The notes under the pieces: generated by a model | The model's database searches: none | What the model was told of the DNA's origin: nothing | What the model saw: the letters and a program-made list of their open reading frames with translations, nothing else | Shown: piece by piece, positions 47,777 to 59,339 of the stretch | Numbering within the stretch: the first letter of the stretch is position 1 | How the letters are laid out: every line of letters begins with the position of its first letter | Translations under genes and position numbers: made by a program | NCBI GenBank assembly: GCA_030062745.1 | Contig: CP099848.1 | Coordinates: 18,091,081 to 18,155,080 of the forward strand | Source of the DNA: Capitulum mitella | Taxonomy: Eukaryota > Arthropoda > Thecostraca > Pollicipedomorpha > Pollicipedidae | DNA length: 64,000 nt | Direction: 5' to 3'

Positions 47777-50700
47777 ATGAGTGGAAGTAATTGTGATGAA
47801 ACTATTTGTATCATGACTGGGACACTGCTCTCTGGTCTTTTGAAGGAGAATTTGCAACCTGGCAATGACAGAGTGAGTAAAGCATTCTGAGTAACATTAA
47901 TGCTTATGCATGCTATGTTCATTTGAGTGTATGGCCAGCATTACCATACCTTGTCATGTTTTTTGTGAAATTACAGGGAAAACAGGGCTTTAAGCAATAC
48001 CTGTCATCACTCCCAAATGTATTAAATGTGTGTGTGGTATAATATATATAGCTGCCAATGAGTTACCTCTTGTCATAAGTTAGGTTGCAAAGGTAATGAT
48101 AAGCCTGACTGCAGTTTCACCATGATGACAAAATGCATGTGTTTGGTTCTAAATGCACATGTCCTGATGGCATGTTCTTGCTGACATTTTAGGAGGGGTT
48201 CCTGCTGGGAAAATGCACAATGCAGAAGATTCAGGTGAATAGTGATGCCCTGAGCAACACTGCAAAAATGCAGGAGCACATTGGTGAGTAAGACATATAA
48301 TTCACACAAAAATTTCATTCTCTGATGGTGTGTGTATGTTGTCTTTGTGCTTGTCTATATAGACAAGCACAGGGATAGTTCTATGTGTGGTTTAAATGCC
48401 TTGCATGATGTATCCTTCTGTGTATGCAATGGACTCCTTTGTCAGTATGGTTTGTCATTCATCTTCTCATTGTCACTTTGTACTATTTATGGCTGTTGAC
48501 TTATGTGCATCCAAATACAATTCCCCACACAGTACACAGAATAAGTCACATCATCATGCTATTTACAGTCCATATTCCATCAACCATAGGTGTAGTGCTT
48601 TTGGTTGCAAGGATACTTGGTTAATACTGTAATAGCTTGCAACATGCTGTGTACTGGCATGACCTCTTTTTCAACTTCCTTTGAAAAGTTTTTCTCCCTT
48701 AGGTGTTTTTATGTGATTTTCATCGCTGATTCCAGATATAGCCTCAGATTTGCAATTTAAAAAAAAATTGGCTGCACCGGCCATTTCAAGTTTTTTTTCA
48801 TTTCCCTCATTTTTGCATGTTTGGCTAACTCTTGCACAAGCTGTAGAAGGAAAAGGAAAAATGGACATTTAACAATACACCAATTCTTTATCAATACGTT
48901 GGTGTTAACATGAAGTCTGTATCTTCGTCCGTTAGCTGGCAATATCGGTCAGAAAATTGTCTTTCCGTCGTAGTTCGCCCCTTCGGCAACAGGTGGTGTT
49001 AGTGTACCTTGACGGCAGGCCGTCGCCACAGTGGCGTTAGTTGTGAAGATCGCGGTTGTCATGAGGGCAGAAATGGATTTACCTGCCAGCAGACGTGTTG
49101 GTAGCTCACTGTGGGTACCAATGGACGAGATAAAACTGTACGATTATCCTCTGTGGTAATAAGCGATACAGAATCGTCTTAGATGCCACCGGCTCACTCG
49201 AATCGTACCTAACTGTGCTTACCTACTTACCGACTTACTCACTTACCTACTGACTCATGTGTACCTCACTTTCCTACCACTTACCTACCCTCCGGTACTT
49301 TCTGTCGCTTCTTCGGTGTTCCTAGGATGCCGGCATGTGAATAAACTTGTCATTTATCATAAGGGACCAGACAGGTAGTACTAATGATAATGTTTAACTG
49401 GCTTTTAAAGCCGAGAACATAATGCAACATTTGTTCGCGTTTTTTGAACTTTTTTAAATCATAATTTTTGCGTTTTTATTTTTGTTTAAATTAAAAAGGC
49501 GAAAACAGACGTGACCCTGGCGGCTGCCGTGGCTAAGGTGGTGGCGGATCCAGTCGTGACGGCGACGGAAGTCACGGCGGTGGCAATGGCAACGGTGACG
49601 GCCTCGGTGTGAGTAGCCGTGGCAGCCGAGGCAGCGACAGCAATGGCGGCGGCGGAGGTATGGGTGGCGTTCTATTCTTGGGGGCGGCGGAAGCTGGCTT
49701 TGGTGACCTGGCCTGGAAAATGAAGCCGGAAAGCTCTCCTGTTTAGAGCATGGCCATCTTGGCGGTCGGTACCAGTGACGGCGGCGGCTGCCTCGGTCGT
49801 CAGCTTCACCGCGCACTCAGTCGTCTGCATGTAACAGGGCACGCCGGTCTTCAGTGGCGCTTGTAAGCACATGTCGAGCTCGAACTCGTCCATCAGCTTT
49901 ACAAACGGTGGTTCAATCTCGCTTTCCTCAGCGACGCGCCTGACGTCAACCAGCTCGGTGTACTTCTGCGCGTGGAAGTTGATTTCCGGCGCTTTGAAGC
50001 TTCGGATCATCCGGCCCGGACAACGGCGCTGACGGATGGACCTGATTAGGTTGACCGCTTTGGCTCTGGTTGTCTGGTCTGCGTCACGTAGCATCGCAAG
50101 GACCACGTTCTCGGGGTGCGCCATGAAGGAGTTTCTGGCCATGCTGCACTGCACGGCGGCCAGCGAGACGCCGCTGATGTGTTGCCGCTGCCGCCACTTC
50201 TGGTCGACCAGGTGACCCGGCGCATCCACAGCGTCTCACCTGTGCTCGATGCTGATGACTGTCGGCACATAAACACAGATCACGTGTCGGGCCAGGGTAG
50301 AAAGTGCGTCGGATGGGTGTGGGACAGACATGAAGTGCTGGAGCAGGCGGCTCTGAGCCGTTTACCACCTGGCCATGCATAATTTGCCGTGCGCCTTTTT
50401 TCGCGACGCCGTTTGCGTCGCCGGTGACCACACCCTTCGCGCACTGGTACAGCAGTTTCATGTCAGAGCTCTTGCTGCCCTCTACAGTGTCCGGCAGATC
50501 AGGGAAACCATCATATCGCATATACTCGAATGTTTCCACAGGCAGAGTGTGCACGGGTCCCGCGATGCGCTTGCCTATCGGGCCGGAAAAGGTGGTCAGC
50601 CCAGCGGTCTGGCCGTCGATCTGACGGAAGAGGGCGCGATATGGCAGCTCGACTTGATGACAAAGGCACGCAGCCCTGCTCAGTGGCCGACCGGCAATCT

Positions 50701-53700
50701 CTTCGAACTTACCCAGTCATCCGCCCCGCCTACCCACAACCTGGTTGGTGCCATCACCGCCAACAAACGCTGTCACTTTTCCTACATCAGCGTCACGCTC
50801 TCCCATAAAAGCATACAACTTCTGTGCCAATGTTTCCCCCGTATGGCAACCATCACAGGTAAAATGACCTGTATGAACATTGTCTGGGTGCATATTCACA
50901 GATACGTTACGCACGGTATATACTTCTTCGAGCCAGCCGCAGACGTGATCTCCTTTTTCGTTTCATCATCGCGTCCATCACAAAACACAGCACAGCACTG
51001 CGAGGCGCCCACACTCACACGTTTTACTTCCTCGCTCCTGGTGTTATCAAGGGCCCTCTGCACTTTGGTTTTTGTGATGGCATTCCCGTTACAGCGATCG
51101 AGACTGAAAAAAGTAGTTCTGACGTATTTCGAGCACCATTGTCAGTGGTATCCAGAGCTGCTGCCACGGAAGCCAAATTCTCGCCTTTTTTAGGAAGAAG
51201 GTAGGACATGACGTATTCGGAGTCATTCCCATCTCTTTCACAGCTGTCTTACAGCTCATGTGACGGAGTATTGACAATTGCCAGAGCTGTAGAGGCGCTG
51301 GCGGTGGAGGAGGCAACGGTGATAGTGGCCGTGGCCGTGGCGGCGCTGACGGCAGCAGTGGTGTTGGCGTTGGCGGCGGTGGCGACGGCACGGGGGACGG
51401 CGACCAGTACAGCAGTGCGTGTAGCTGTAACGTCGGCCGCGACAGTAATGGCGGCGGTGGTTTCTGACGCATTTGATCTATTGATAACACGTGCTTTGTG
51501 GTGCCGCTGCTCTCGCTTCTTCCATTGTGCTGTTGTAGCCTGATCTACCGTCCCGATATACAGGCGCCGGCCCACTCTGGTCGTTGAGGAATGCCCTGGC
51601 ATAGCAATGTTCAGGTTGCGCAGTCGGTTTTGAGACGTCGGAAAGTGACGCCATGCGAGTGGTTATGCGAGTGACGTCACGCTGCCGAGGACGTTTCCTT
51701 ACTGCCTCCTTGAGCTTCCGTAGTTTGATGACCGCTTCTCTCACCCTATGGCTCTTCTCGTCGGAATCGATACCCGGCTCCAAATCTCGATAGCCTCATC
51801 AGTCACCTTGTCGATGCGTGTTGGCGTGGAGACATGGTTTTCATCGACACCTCGTTCTTGCATTTCTTCTAGTCCCAGCGTCATGATTTGCCCCACAACT
51901 GGACCGCAAGTTGGAAGCTGATTTGAAAGACATGGCTTCACAGCAAACTGGGCGTGAGGCAGTCTCATCTTCGTACGAAACGATGCTCCTTCCATGTTGA
52001 GCTCGTAATTGTAGAAAGGGCAGTAGCTACGTTCCTACTTTTGACAGCCTTGTCAGCCTAATGGTGCCTGCTACAATTTTTCACATCTTTCATGAAGCAG
52101 AAATAATCAATCCATACCTTTCACGAATTCAAAAATTTTCAGATGTTTTTAGCTACTAATTATTTACCTGAAACTCCTTGTCACAAAGTAAGAATAATAT
52201 TCAGCATTTTTTACTATTCTATTGTTACCTGTAAAACATGTATTCATTACTTCAGTCTGAATTGTGTGCGACGACTCTGTCTTGCCTATTGGTAACCACT
52301 GTGGATAATCCTACAGTTTTATCTGGTCCATTGGTACTCATCGAGAATGGCGAATACGTCTGCTGGCAGGTACATTCATTTTCGCCCTCATCACAGCCGC
52401 GATTTTTGCAACCAGCGCCATTTTAGCGACGGCATGCAGTCAAGACACACTGGCGCCACCTGTTGCGTGGAGGGTGGACTGCCTCGGAAGGACAATTTTC
52501 TGACCGATATTGCCGGCTAACGAATAAAGATAGAGAATTCGTGTTGATAAAGCATTGGCGTATTCATTGAATGCCCTTTTTTTCTTTTCTTTCCATAGCG
52601 TGCGCCAGCGCCAGCCAAACGTGCAAAAATGAGCAAAATGAAAAAAACTAAACGGCCGGTGAGGTAAAAAATTTCTGTCGAAAATCGTAAATCTGAGGTC
52701 ATGTTCGGAATCGACGTTCAGAGACACCAAAAACATCTTAGGAAGAAAAACTCTTCAAAAAAAGTTGAAAAAACGAGTCACCTACTGTGTATGCACCATT
52801 TTACTACTCCTTCCCTAGACTGTAGAGTGAACTTGTGTCTCAGAACAGAACATTTTGGTTTGTGTGCTAGTGACTCAGGTTGCATAGTTGATGGAAACTG
52901 TTACCGTTTGTTGGCTTCATGAGGCATCCTGGTGCACACTAACACTATTGTGTATTCTTCGGCCTGTTTATTAAGAGATCATTCACATTTGGCTTTTTGG
53001 TGTCACTGATAGTACGATTGATCACAATAAAGCAGTAAAATGATGCAGGTGGCCAACTGTCTGTATTGATATAAGTAAAGATGATAATAATGCAACACGG
53101 CTGCTGACTTCTGTCCCAGCCATGCTTGTGATAATATGATTGTAAAGCTTTGTTGTGTTGATATTTTTTTTATTGCTTCCAGTCATTTCAGACTTCCTCT
53201 CATGTGATCACATCGGAGAATTCTACACAGGCACAGGTCACTTGACTTCAGAGAAACTGAGCGCCCTGTTGGATGAAGATCTGGTATGTTATGAATAATG
53301 ACTTTCTTTACTAAACTAGTTTGCGTAACTCAACAGAACATGTTATGAAATGCTTTTCGTCAGCCGTGTGCATTATTGCATTTTCGCTTGGCTTCATTGT
53401 TTCCTATGTATGCATTCATCCTCATATGCAATTCCACATCAGGTATGTTCCTTGATGATCTGTGCTGCCTCTGCAATCATTATGTGCTCTCTTCATACCA
53501 AAAACGTTTTTTTCACTTATTCCATTCTTTGGTAGTGTTCCAGTGTGCATTACGTGATGGCTTTGTATCACCACCGTCATGCCTCTCGCCTGTTGGTCTT
53601 TTCTCTCCTGTCGGGCGGGATGTGTACCAGCTGTCAGCAGGATACACCCCTGACCGGCCGGCCTGCGTTCTTGGCTGGACAGGCGCCTCTGGTCGGGTGG

Positions 53701-54710
53701 TATCGGTTTCGGCGGCACACCCCGAGCCGGCCCAGCCTGCGCGAGCGCATCGTCCACCGTGAGCTGAGCGAGCAGCGCGCGCGGCCCGACGGCGGCAGCT
53801 TCCTCTTCCTCCTGATGTCCGAGGACCTGGTCGACGGCGTCGTGCAGCACGATCAGAAAGCTTTCGTTGCAAAAGAGAAGTGAGTTGACTCGGCGCCGGC
53901 CTTGGCATCAGTATAGATACCGTAGAAGATTTCTTCTGCTGGTGAAGTGGCGCAGACGTGCATCTATTCCGCAGTTTGTTGCTGCCTTTGTTGTTGTCAT
54001 TGCCACGGTCTTCCGCATGATGTGATGTTGCTGTCTTGTCGATGACATTACAAGTGCAATGAAGGGAAGTTGCACATGTCTACTCTAATGTTTTGTTAAC
54101 ACATGGTTGCATGATTTTTCATTGATTGGGTGTAGGTGGCAAATGTTCTGGGTTTTTTGGACATTTTTTAACTCCTTAACCCATTTTTACGAATATTGCG
54201 AGTCGCGAGAAATTGAAATCTACGCTGCGACTGCTCCCCTGAGCCTTTACAGCTCGTGGTACGTAGCATCGAGCGGTCGTTCTCGAATTGCGGTTGTCCT
54301 GCGGAAACTCCGGGCACTTTGTCGCCGTGACTCAGTGTCTCTGTGACCCAGTGCGGCTGTGACCCAGTGCGGCTGTGGCCCAGTGCGGTGTGACCGTTGC
54401 CGCCGTCTCCGACAGTCGTCTCACGGCCGTCCGGCTGGAGGTGGCGAACGTGGGCGAGTCGGCTGGCGCCGAGTACCGCGGTTCTCCGTTCTCTTCGCTG
54501 GGCCTGCTGCTGCCGTCCGCCGCCAGGCCGGAGCCGGCCGCCCTGGCCGCCCAGGGCGCCGCCCTCGCCGCCCAGAGCGCCGCCCACCACCAGCTGGCCG
54601 TGCTGCTCGACCGGGTGGTGCGCTCCGAACGCGACACTGCTGCCGCCTGGCGGGAGGTGGACGAACTGCGCCGCCGGCTGGCCGGGCGCGGCGCCGGCCG
54701 TGATGAGTGA
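47777..54710 (+). CDS. Abraxas-family MPN scaffold protein (BRCA1-A/BRISC complex), five exons, 259 residues
   Basis: Inactive-MPN scaffold that holds the BRCC36 K63-deubiquitinase in BRISC or BRCA1-A complexes. Exons: 47777-47872, 48193-48283, 53183-53283, 53683-53879, 54416-54710; all GT-AG with matching phases (0,1,0,2). Family landmarks in order: TGTLLSGLLKENLQPGNDR joined to EGFLLGKC (MPN start, junction at R|E); HIGEFYTGTGHLTSEKLSALL; LVGWYRFRRH then SLRERIVHRELSEQ; FLFLLMSEDLVDGVV; VRLEVANVGE; and a C-terminal coiled coil ending RSERDTAAAWREVDELRRRLAG. No JAMM His-x-His zinc motif is seen, as expected for Abraxas. It stops soon after the coiled coil, whereas vertebrate forms run past 400 residues; the C-terminal SPxF BRCA1-binding motif is absent, which favours the BRISC-type paralogue. 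Exons 1-3 are CpG-poor and exons 4-5 CpG-rich. Intron 2 is 4.9 kb because of a transposon. Confidence 0.85.
48654..49180. repeat. Left terminal inverted repeat arm
   Basis: Pairs with 52269-52784. The outer 270 bp nearly lack CpG, while the inner part from about 48925 is CpG-normal. Just inside the arm, 49205-49290 is a degenerate acttacct repeat. Confidence 0.8.
49672..51995 (-). pseudogene. Transposase-like gene of an unnamed family, broken by frameshifts
   Basis: Minus-strand frames line up as one protein. 51995-51741: MEGASFRTKMRLPHAQFAVK ... QLPTCGPVVGQIMTLGLEEM ... KVTDEAIEIWSRVSIPT. 51783-51478: a basic, helical EKSHRVREAVIKLRKLKEAV and FLNDQSGP. 51602-51249: an Ala/Thr/Val-rich run from a GC-rich repeat. 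About 51209-51100: GENLASVAAALDTTDNGARN. 50914-50717: a piece resembling a D-G-K...VGKVTAFVGGDGTNQVVG motif. 50690-50230: CHQVELPYRALFRQ and further pieces. 50229-49672: a clean 185-residue frame with GHLVDQKWRQRQHISGVSLA, SMARNSFMAHPENVV, KAPEINFHAQKYTELVD, VPCYMQTTECAVKLTTEAAA and DGHALNRRAF. I recall similar proteins of unknown function from arthropod genomes but cannot name the family. Several frame changes make it inactive. Confidence 0.6.
52269..52784. repeat. Right terminal inverted repeat arm
   Basis: Pairs with 48654-49180. It keeps CpG throughout (for example gcgtgcgccagcgcc at about 52600), unlike the outer left arm. The element's own promoter should lie here because the gene reads leftward. 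Confidence 0.8.
54330..54395. repeat. 16-bp tandem repeat at the exon 5 acceptor
   Basis: Four units of the type gtgacccagtgcggct immediately upstream of the acceptor at 54414-54415. They leave no good polypyrimidine tract beyond cgccgtctccgacag. Confidence 0.85.
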
Positions 54711-57700
54711 GCGGCCGCGGCTGCGACCCCGCAGGCGGTACCGCGGGATCGGGGACATCTGTTCACTGTTGGGTGTACTGAGCGAGTATCGCACGGACGT
54801 CGGTGGTTTGGACGAGTGTTGGGGACCAGTGTAGGATGTGAACGTGTGTGAACTTGGTTTATGACGTGGGTTAATCCGTCAAATGTGCAAAGAATGTCAC
54901 GAAACCTAGAAAATACATCATGCCTCTCTTGCTTAAGCCAAATTATGCGTGACGGACGAAAAACTGATGTTATCCTGGGTGCCCACGCCTAGTATGTTAC
55001 CGCATTCGCCAGTACCTACTTATGCCAAATGACTCGCGTTAACCGCAACTCAATCCTAGGAAAGGAAAAAGAGCAAAAGAAAATAGCACACACAGAGGAA
55101 GAAATGGTAGAAGTGAGAACACATGGGAATAATGGACTTATGCTTGTAAAGGTTTCTGCGACTGCTAGATTTAATTATTTGCAACATTATCTTCATTCTC
55201 TAGTGATCCGGATAGTTTAGGGATTTTGTTCGCGATGTCTCATGGACATTGGACATTATAATGTATTGCTGCTTTGTCATGGGATCAGTACGGTCTGTAA
55301 GCACTCTGTTGCTGTGCTCGACATGACTTGGCTTCCATTCCCCCCCCCCCCCACCCACCTCTCTCCCTGCTGTTTCACCTTTGAAGTATACCCTGTGCTT
55401 GGCGAAATAGCAATATGCCTATGATTGTGCGCAAAAAATAGTCGGAAAATATACGTAGTTATCCCAAACCACAATAATGCAAAATAGAACGAGAAAGCGA
55501 GGGGCAAAGCCTCGCTCTTCCGTTTATTTCACTTTTTGTTTTTTATTGAGTTACTATGTTCTGTCGAAATAAGAACTGCCAAGTGCCTGAAAACCTGCCA
55601 GTAACTCATTACCCATGTTGAAACTGGGGTTCTGATGCCTGTGACTCCCAGTCTTGCCTTTGGCCTTCTTGGCCTGAGCACGTGATGGGATACTGCTCCC
55701 CCATTTCTAATGACTTTAATGATGATGCAACATTAATAATATCATAATGCAACACTAAGAGTTTATGCGTCATTATTGCAGCCTTTTGACATTAATAATG
55801 GTAGTGCGACGTTTTTCCCACATCGAAGTGTAGGTAGGACCCGAAGGTATTCAAGGTTGTGTAGTGCTCTAATAGAGCTCTATCTCACGCACACTAATAG
55901 AGAAAACTTGAGTTGGCAGCTCGCTGTGAGATGATTTCGGCTCACTAATGACGAAACAATATTAAGTTGTAGTGCGTGTTATACCGTTGCAAGTGTACTC
56001 CCGTGCCGGAGCTCATCCTGCCTGCAAAAGAATCGGCTGCCTGATACGCAGATACGAGAAAGGTAAGATGAATGCAGTTTCCGGGCCATGCTTCTGTGGC
56101 CCCTAATGGAACTCAGACGAATGAATGACGCCTGGACGTGAACGAGTTAGCCCAAGAGGCTGTGTGTCTTAGCACACAGAAACAGACCCAGAGGCAACCG
56201 AGTTTTTTGCGTTTTGAAAGTTTTTTTGAATGCATTTGGGGAAATTTGTCCCAACATAAGCATCCTGTTTGGTAGGCAACCAGCCAGCAAGGATATATAT
56301 GCATATATGTATATGTATGAACTTGCAGCCTTACCCAATGATAACCATGTGCTTAATTTGAGAATTGTGATGTTAATCAAAGTACATGTGGTTTTGGCTG
56401 TAACTGGGTATTTACTGATTGTAACAATACTATCATGTATGATGATGTGATGGCTGTGTGTTACCAGTAATGCCACTGATGTGCACAAATAACTGTGCTG
56501 TCACTGTCTTCATTGCTGTGCCTATATGTTGTAGGTTATGCAAGTTATTTGCAGGCTTCTTTTGCCATTCCATAATTTGCAAGGTAAGGAAACTGGTCAA
56601 AACAAGTGGTACATCTCTCTTTGCTTCCAACTGACAAATTATGAGAAGAGTTTATGCTTGCATTGTTGTATTCAAGAAGGTATCACCATGATTGCTCGGG
56701 TTTCTGTGGTGACAGATTTCTGGCCAAGCATCCACACACAGATTTTGCTGTGTGTGGATACAAATGTGACACCACTTGCCATTTTTTCTGATGTACTTTT
56801 GACTGCTAGACAACCTGTGGCAGTGTCTGGGGTTTGTTTAGCTGATGCACCACAATGATGTGTGATGAGGCAACTTCTGATTGTTTGGTAGGGAATGTTG
56901 TGTGGAAGAAAGTTTAAGTTTTTGCATGCACTTGTTGGTTTGATAACTCAGAATCCCATGTGAAAGCTGATACCTTCAATGTAAACCTGATGACTCTGGA
57001 TTAGAATGAATAACATGGTGGGCCATGTAGATCTGCATTGGATAAATCAATCTCAGCTTAGCAATGTTACCAAGTCAGGCTGAGTAGAGTAGAAACTGAA
57101 ACATCATGAACATTGGGAATCTTCATCAGGTTCTTAGTCTGACAGAGGGGAATTATAACTAAAGCTTGTGTTTTGCACCACTGGAGAGCTGTCATATTTG
57201 TGCATTTGTTCATGTGCTGGGTCCCCTGCCATCAGCTGCTTTCCTGTGGACCAGTTTGAGGGCATTATTTTGGCATTATAGAAGTTGGGCCATCTTGTGT
57301 CCCATAATTTACAGACAGGGTAACACTACCACCACCACCCCTGTAACTACCAGGATCATGCTGCTGTCTTTGGCACAGTTGCTGCCCACTCAACAGCTGT
57401 ATTTTGTAGATGGTTGCAGTCTTTTTATGGGGAGCATGATTGGACCTGAATATGCCTAAAAGTGGCAGGAAGCTGCAGGTTTTTGTAGTTTTTTTTGGTC
57501 AAAAGCACATTTATTTATGCTCATTGCTAGAAAAACAAAAACATTGTTTTTCTCAGTGAGTAAAGTGAGTAAAGGAAAGTAAACATCACATTGTTTTGTT
57601 GTTGTTTTTTTCTCCTAAATGTGCCAGTTTTAGGAGGTGTGTGGGGTTCAACTGTTGTGAAAGTTGAGAAGGATTGGTGGTGCTGTTGAGATCTGATCTG

Positions 57701-58042
57701 TCTGCTTGATGAGGATGTCATCAAGCAGACTAAGCTCAGGAAATGTCAGCAGAAGAGCTTTGTCCCTGCAGCCTAGCATAGGCAGTATAGACATTAGTTC
57801 ACAAGGTTTTGACATAGACAGTCATTTACCTGGTACAGGTCAGGAAAGATGTTCCAGGACATCTTGATGCACCTTATTTGTGATTTCACAGTTCAGCTAC
57901 ATTATGTAATTTTGTGCTTTATGCAGTCCCATGTCTTATCAGACTCATGAAAGCCAAATAGAGGAAATGAGAACATGATCATTGGCATTGGATCCTGAGG
58001 CCAAAGAGACCTTGGATTTTGCATGATATCTTGGGGTATTAA

Positions 58043-58100
58043 CTTTGTTCCCAGCAGGGGGGACTGATTCCCCCCCAGATTTTGAGGACTGAGAATCTTG
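58043..58100. mobile_element. Family A end fragment, CpG-decayed
   Basis: ctttgttcccagcagggggg follows TTAA and is the family A terminus, with CCCGG changed to CCCAG and the next CpGs lost. Confidence 0.5.
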
Positions 58101-58370
58101 GGTTTGGGCTGACAGTATCATTACAGTTTCCTGTGTCTGGTGCCATGTTGACTCATAGATGACACTACCAACTAAATGCTGTGCCATAGGTGTCACTATC
58201 ATCACTGTGTACCAGCTGAGAGGGTGGTTCATTCATGAATGCTTAAAGAGGGGGTACCCTTATTCTTGTTTGCCTGTTGCTCTTCCTTTTTGTCTTTCAG
58301 TGTGTCTGTTCAGGGATTTGTCTTGCTTTTGCCACTTTTACCACTTGCATCATTGTTGGATATATATGTC

Positions 58371-58438
<68 letters not shown>
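58371..58438. repeat. AT dinucleotide microsatellite (longest in window)
   Basis: About 68 bp of alternating AT. Confidence 0.95.
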
Positions 58439-58443
<5 letters not shown>

Positions 58444-58812
58444 TTTGGCTTAAGTTTTTCATTCATGCAAGTCCAGTTGAATGCAAGGGCATAACATGCT
58501 TTTGTAAGTTTCATTCTTACCTGTTCAATGTTGTGTATTGTGTTTCTTTCTGTCTTTGGTAAAGAGAACATTAATTCTCCAATATTCATAGTATTATATT
58601 TTGATTTCCTTAACATTTCAGATTTACCTGACCCATTTTCAAAAGTGCCATGTTTTGTCATGTGTCTGTCTGTCATGTCTTTTGTCTGAATTAGAATGCA
58701 AATGTAAAAATAGTGCATACAGTCACAATGAAAGCACTCAGAGGATATTTCAACAGTTACACTACTAAAGGGGCACGTTATTAGGATGACATTGTTCACA
58801 GTATGTCATAGC

Positions 58813-59331
58813 CAGTAGCGTAGCCGGGGGGGGGGCTAGGGGTCCTGGGACCCCCGAAATTTTTCGGCCCAGTACCAGGCCTAAAGGCCCGGTACTGGCG
58901 CAACAGCGCCCCCTGGCCGGGAAAGGCAAACCCTTTCCTCTGCAAAGGGCCTCCAGACCCCAGGCAGAGACCCCTCTGACAGAGAGCAGGGTGCCCCCTG
59001 ACTGGGAAAGGTAAGTGAGAACCCCAGCATGCATCTACCAAGTTCCACGAAGGATGCTCCTCTGCAAAGGAGTCGTCATCCAGGAAAGGTCCGCCTGCCA
59101 TGGGATGGTGTCGGTCGGTGAAAACAAAGTGCCCTAAATCCGGCGAGAAGTTTAGAAACTCACATTTGGGGGAGGTTAGGCTGAGACCCCTCGATCTTCC
59201 CTCTCCCCCAAAACATTTAAACAAAACGACACCTCAGGCCATGGGGCCCCCGTAGTGTTCAGGGGCCCCCCTCGGCGTTGGGCCCCCATCATCCTCTAGG
59301 AACCCCGAAAAAACTCCTGGCTACGCCACTG
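58813..59331. mobile_element. hAT-like non-autonomous element with CAGT(A/G)GCGTAGCC ends
   Basis: Begins CAGTAGCGTAGCCGGG and ends CCTGGCTACGCCACTG, an inverted repeat with hAT-type ends. Flanking octamers gtcatagc (58805-58812) and gtcgcagc (59332-59339) match at six of eight. The interior is G/C-homopolymer-rich and shares gggggaggttagg with the element at 5710-6119. It is CpG-rich, in contrast to the CpG-poor DNA on its left. Confidence 0.75.
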
Positions 59332-59339
59332 GTCGCAGC

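Larger units (their letters stand above)
48654..52784 (-). mobile_element. 4.1 kb DNA transposon with inverted repeats over 500 bp, in Abraxas intron 2
   Basis: The left arm (48654-49180) reads, among others, ggcaatatcggtcagaaaat, caacaggtgg, atgagggc, acctgccagcagacgt and taccaatgga. The right arm (about 52269-52784) holds the same segments in the same order when reversed. Outer parts also match (tttttcaac, cctcagattt, accggcc, catttttgca). CTGTGTA at 48647-48653 and 52785-52791 is a candidate 7-bp target duplication. The interior carries a transposase-like pseudogene on the minus strand. Superfamily not recognised; length and duplication do not settle it. Confidence 0.82.
54711..58800. other. 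Downstream of the Abraxas-type gene; CpG-poor stretch at 56.2-58.8 kb
   Basis: No recognised gene. CpG is normal to about 56150 and then very rare to about 58800. An old family A end (ttaactttgttcccagcagg) begins at TTAA 58039-58042 with its CpGs changed to CA. An AT array lies at 58371-58438. Confidence 0.5.

Noticed and set aside
50375-51193. 272-codon forward frame
   Set aside because: Lies antisense to the transposase-like pseudogene and has no recognisable motif.
54168-54794. 208-codon minus-strand frame
   Set aside because: Antisense to Abraxas exon 5; a product of GC-rich codon composition.
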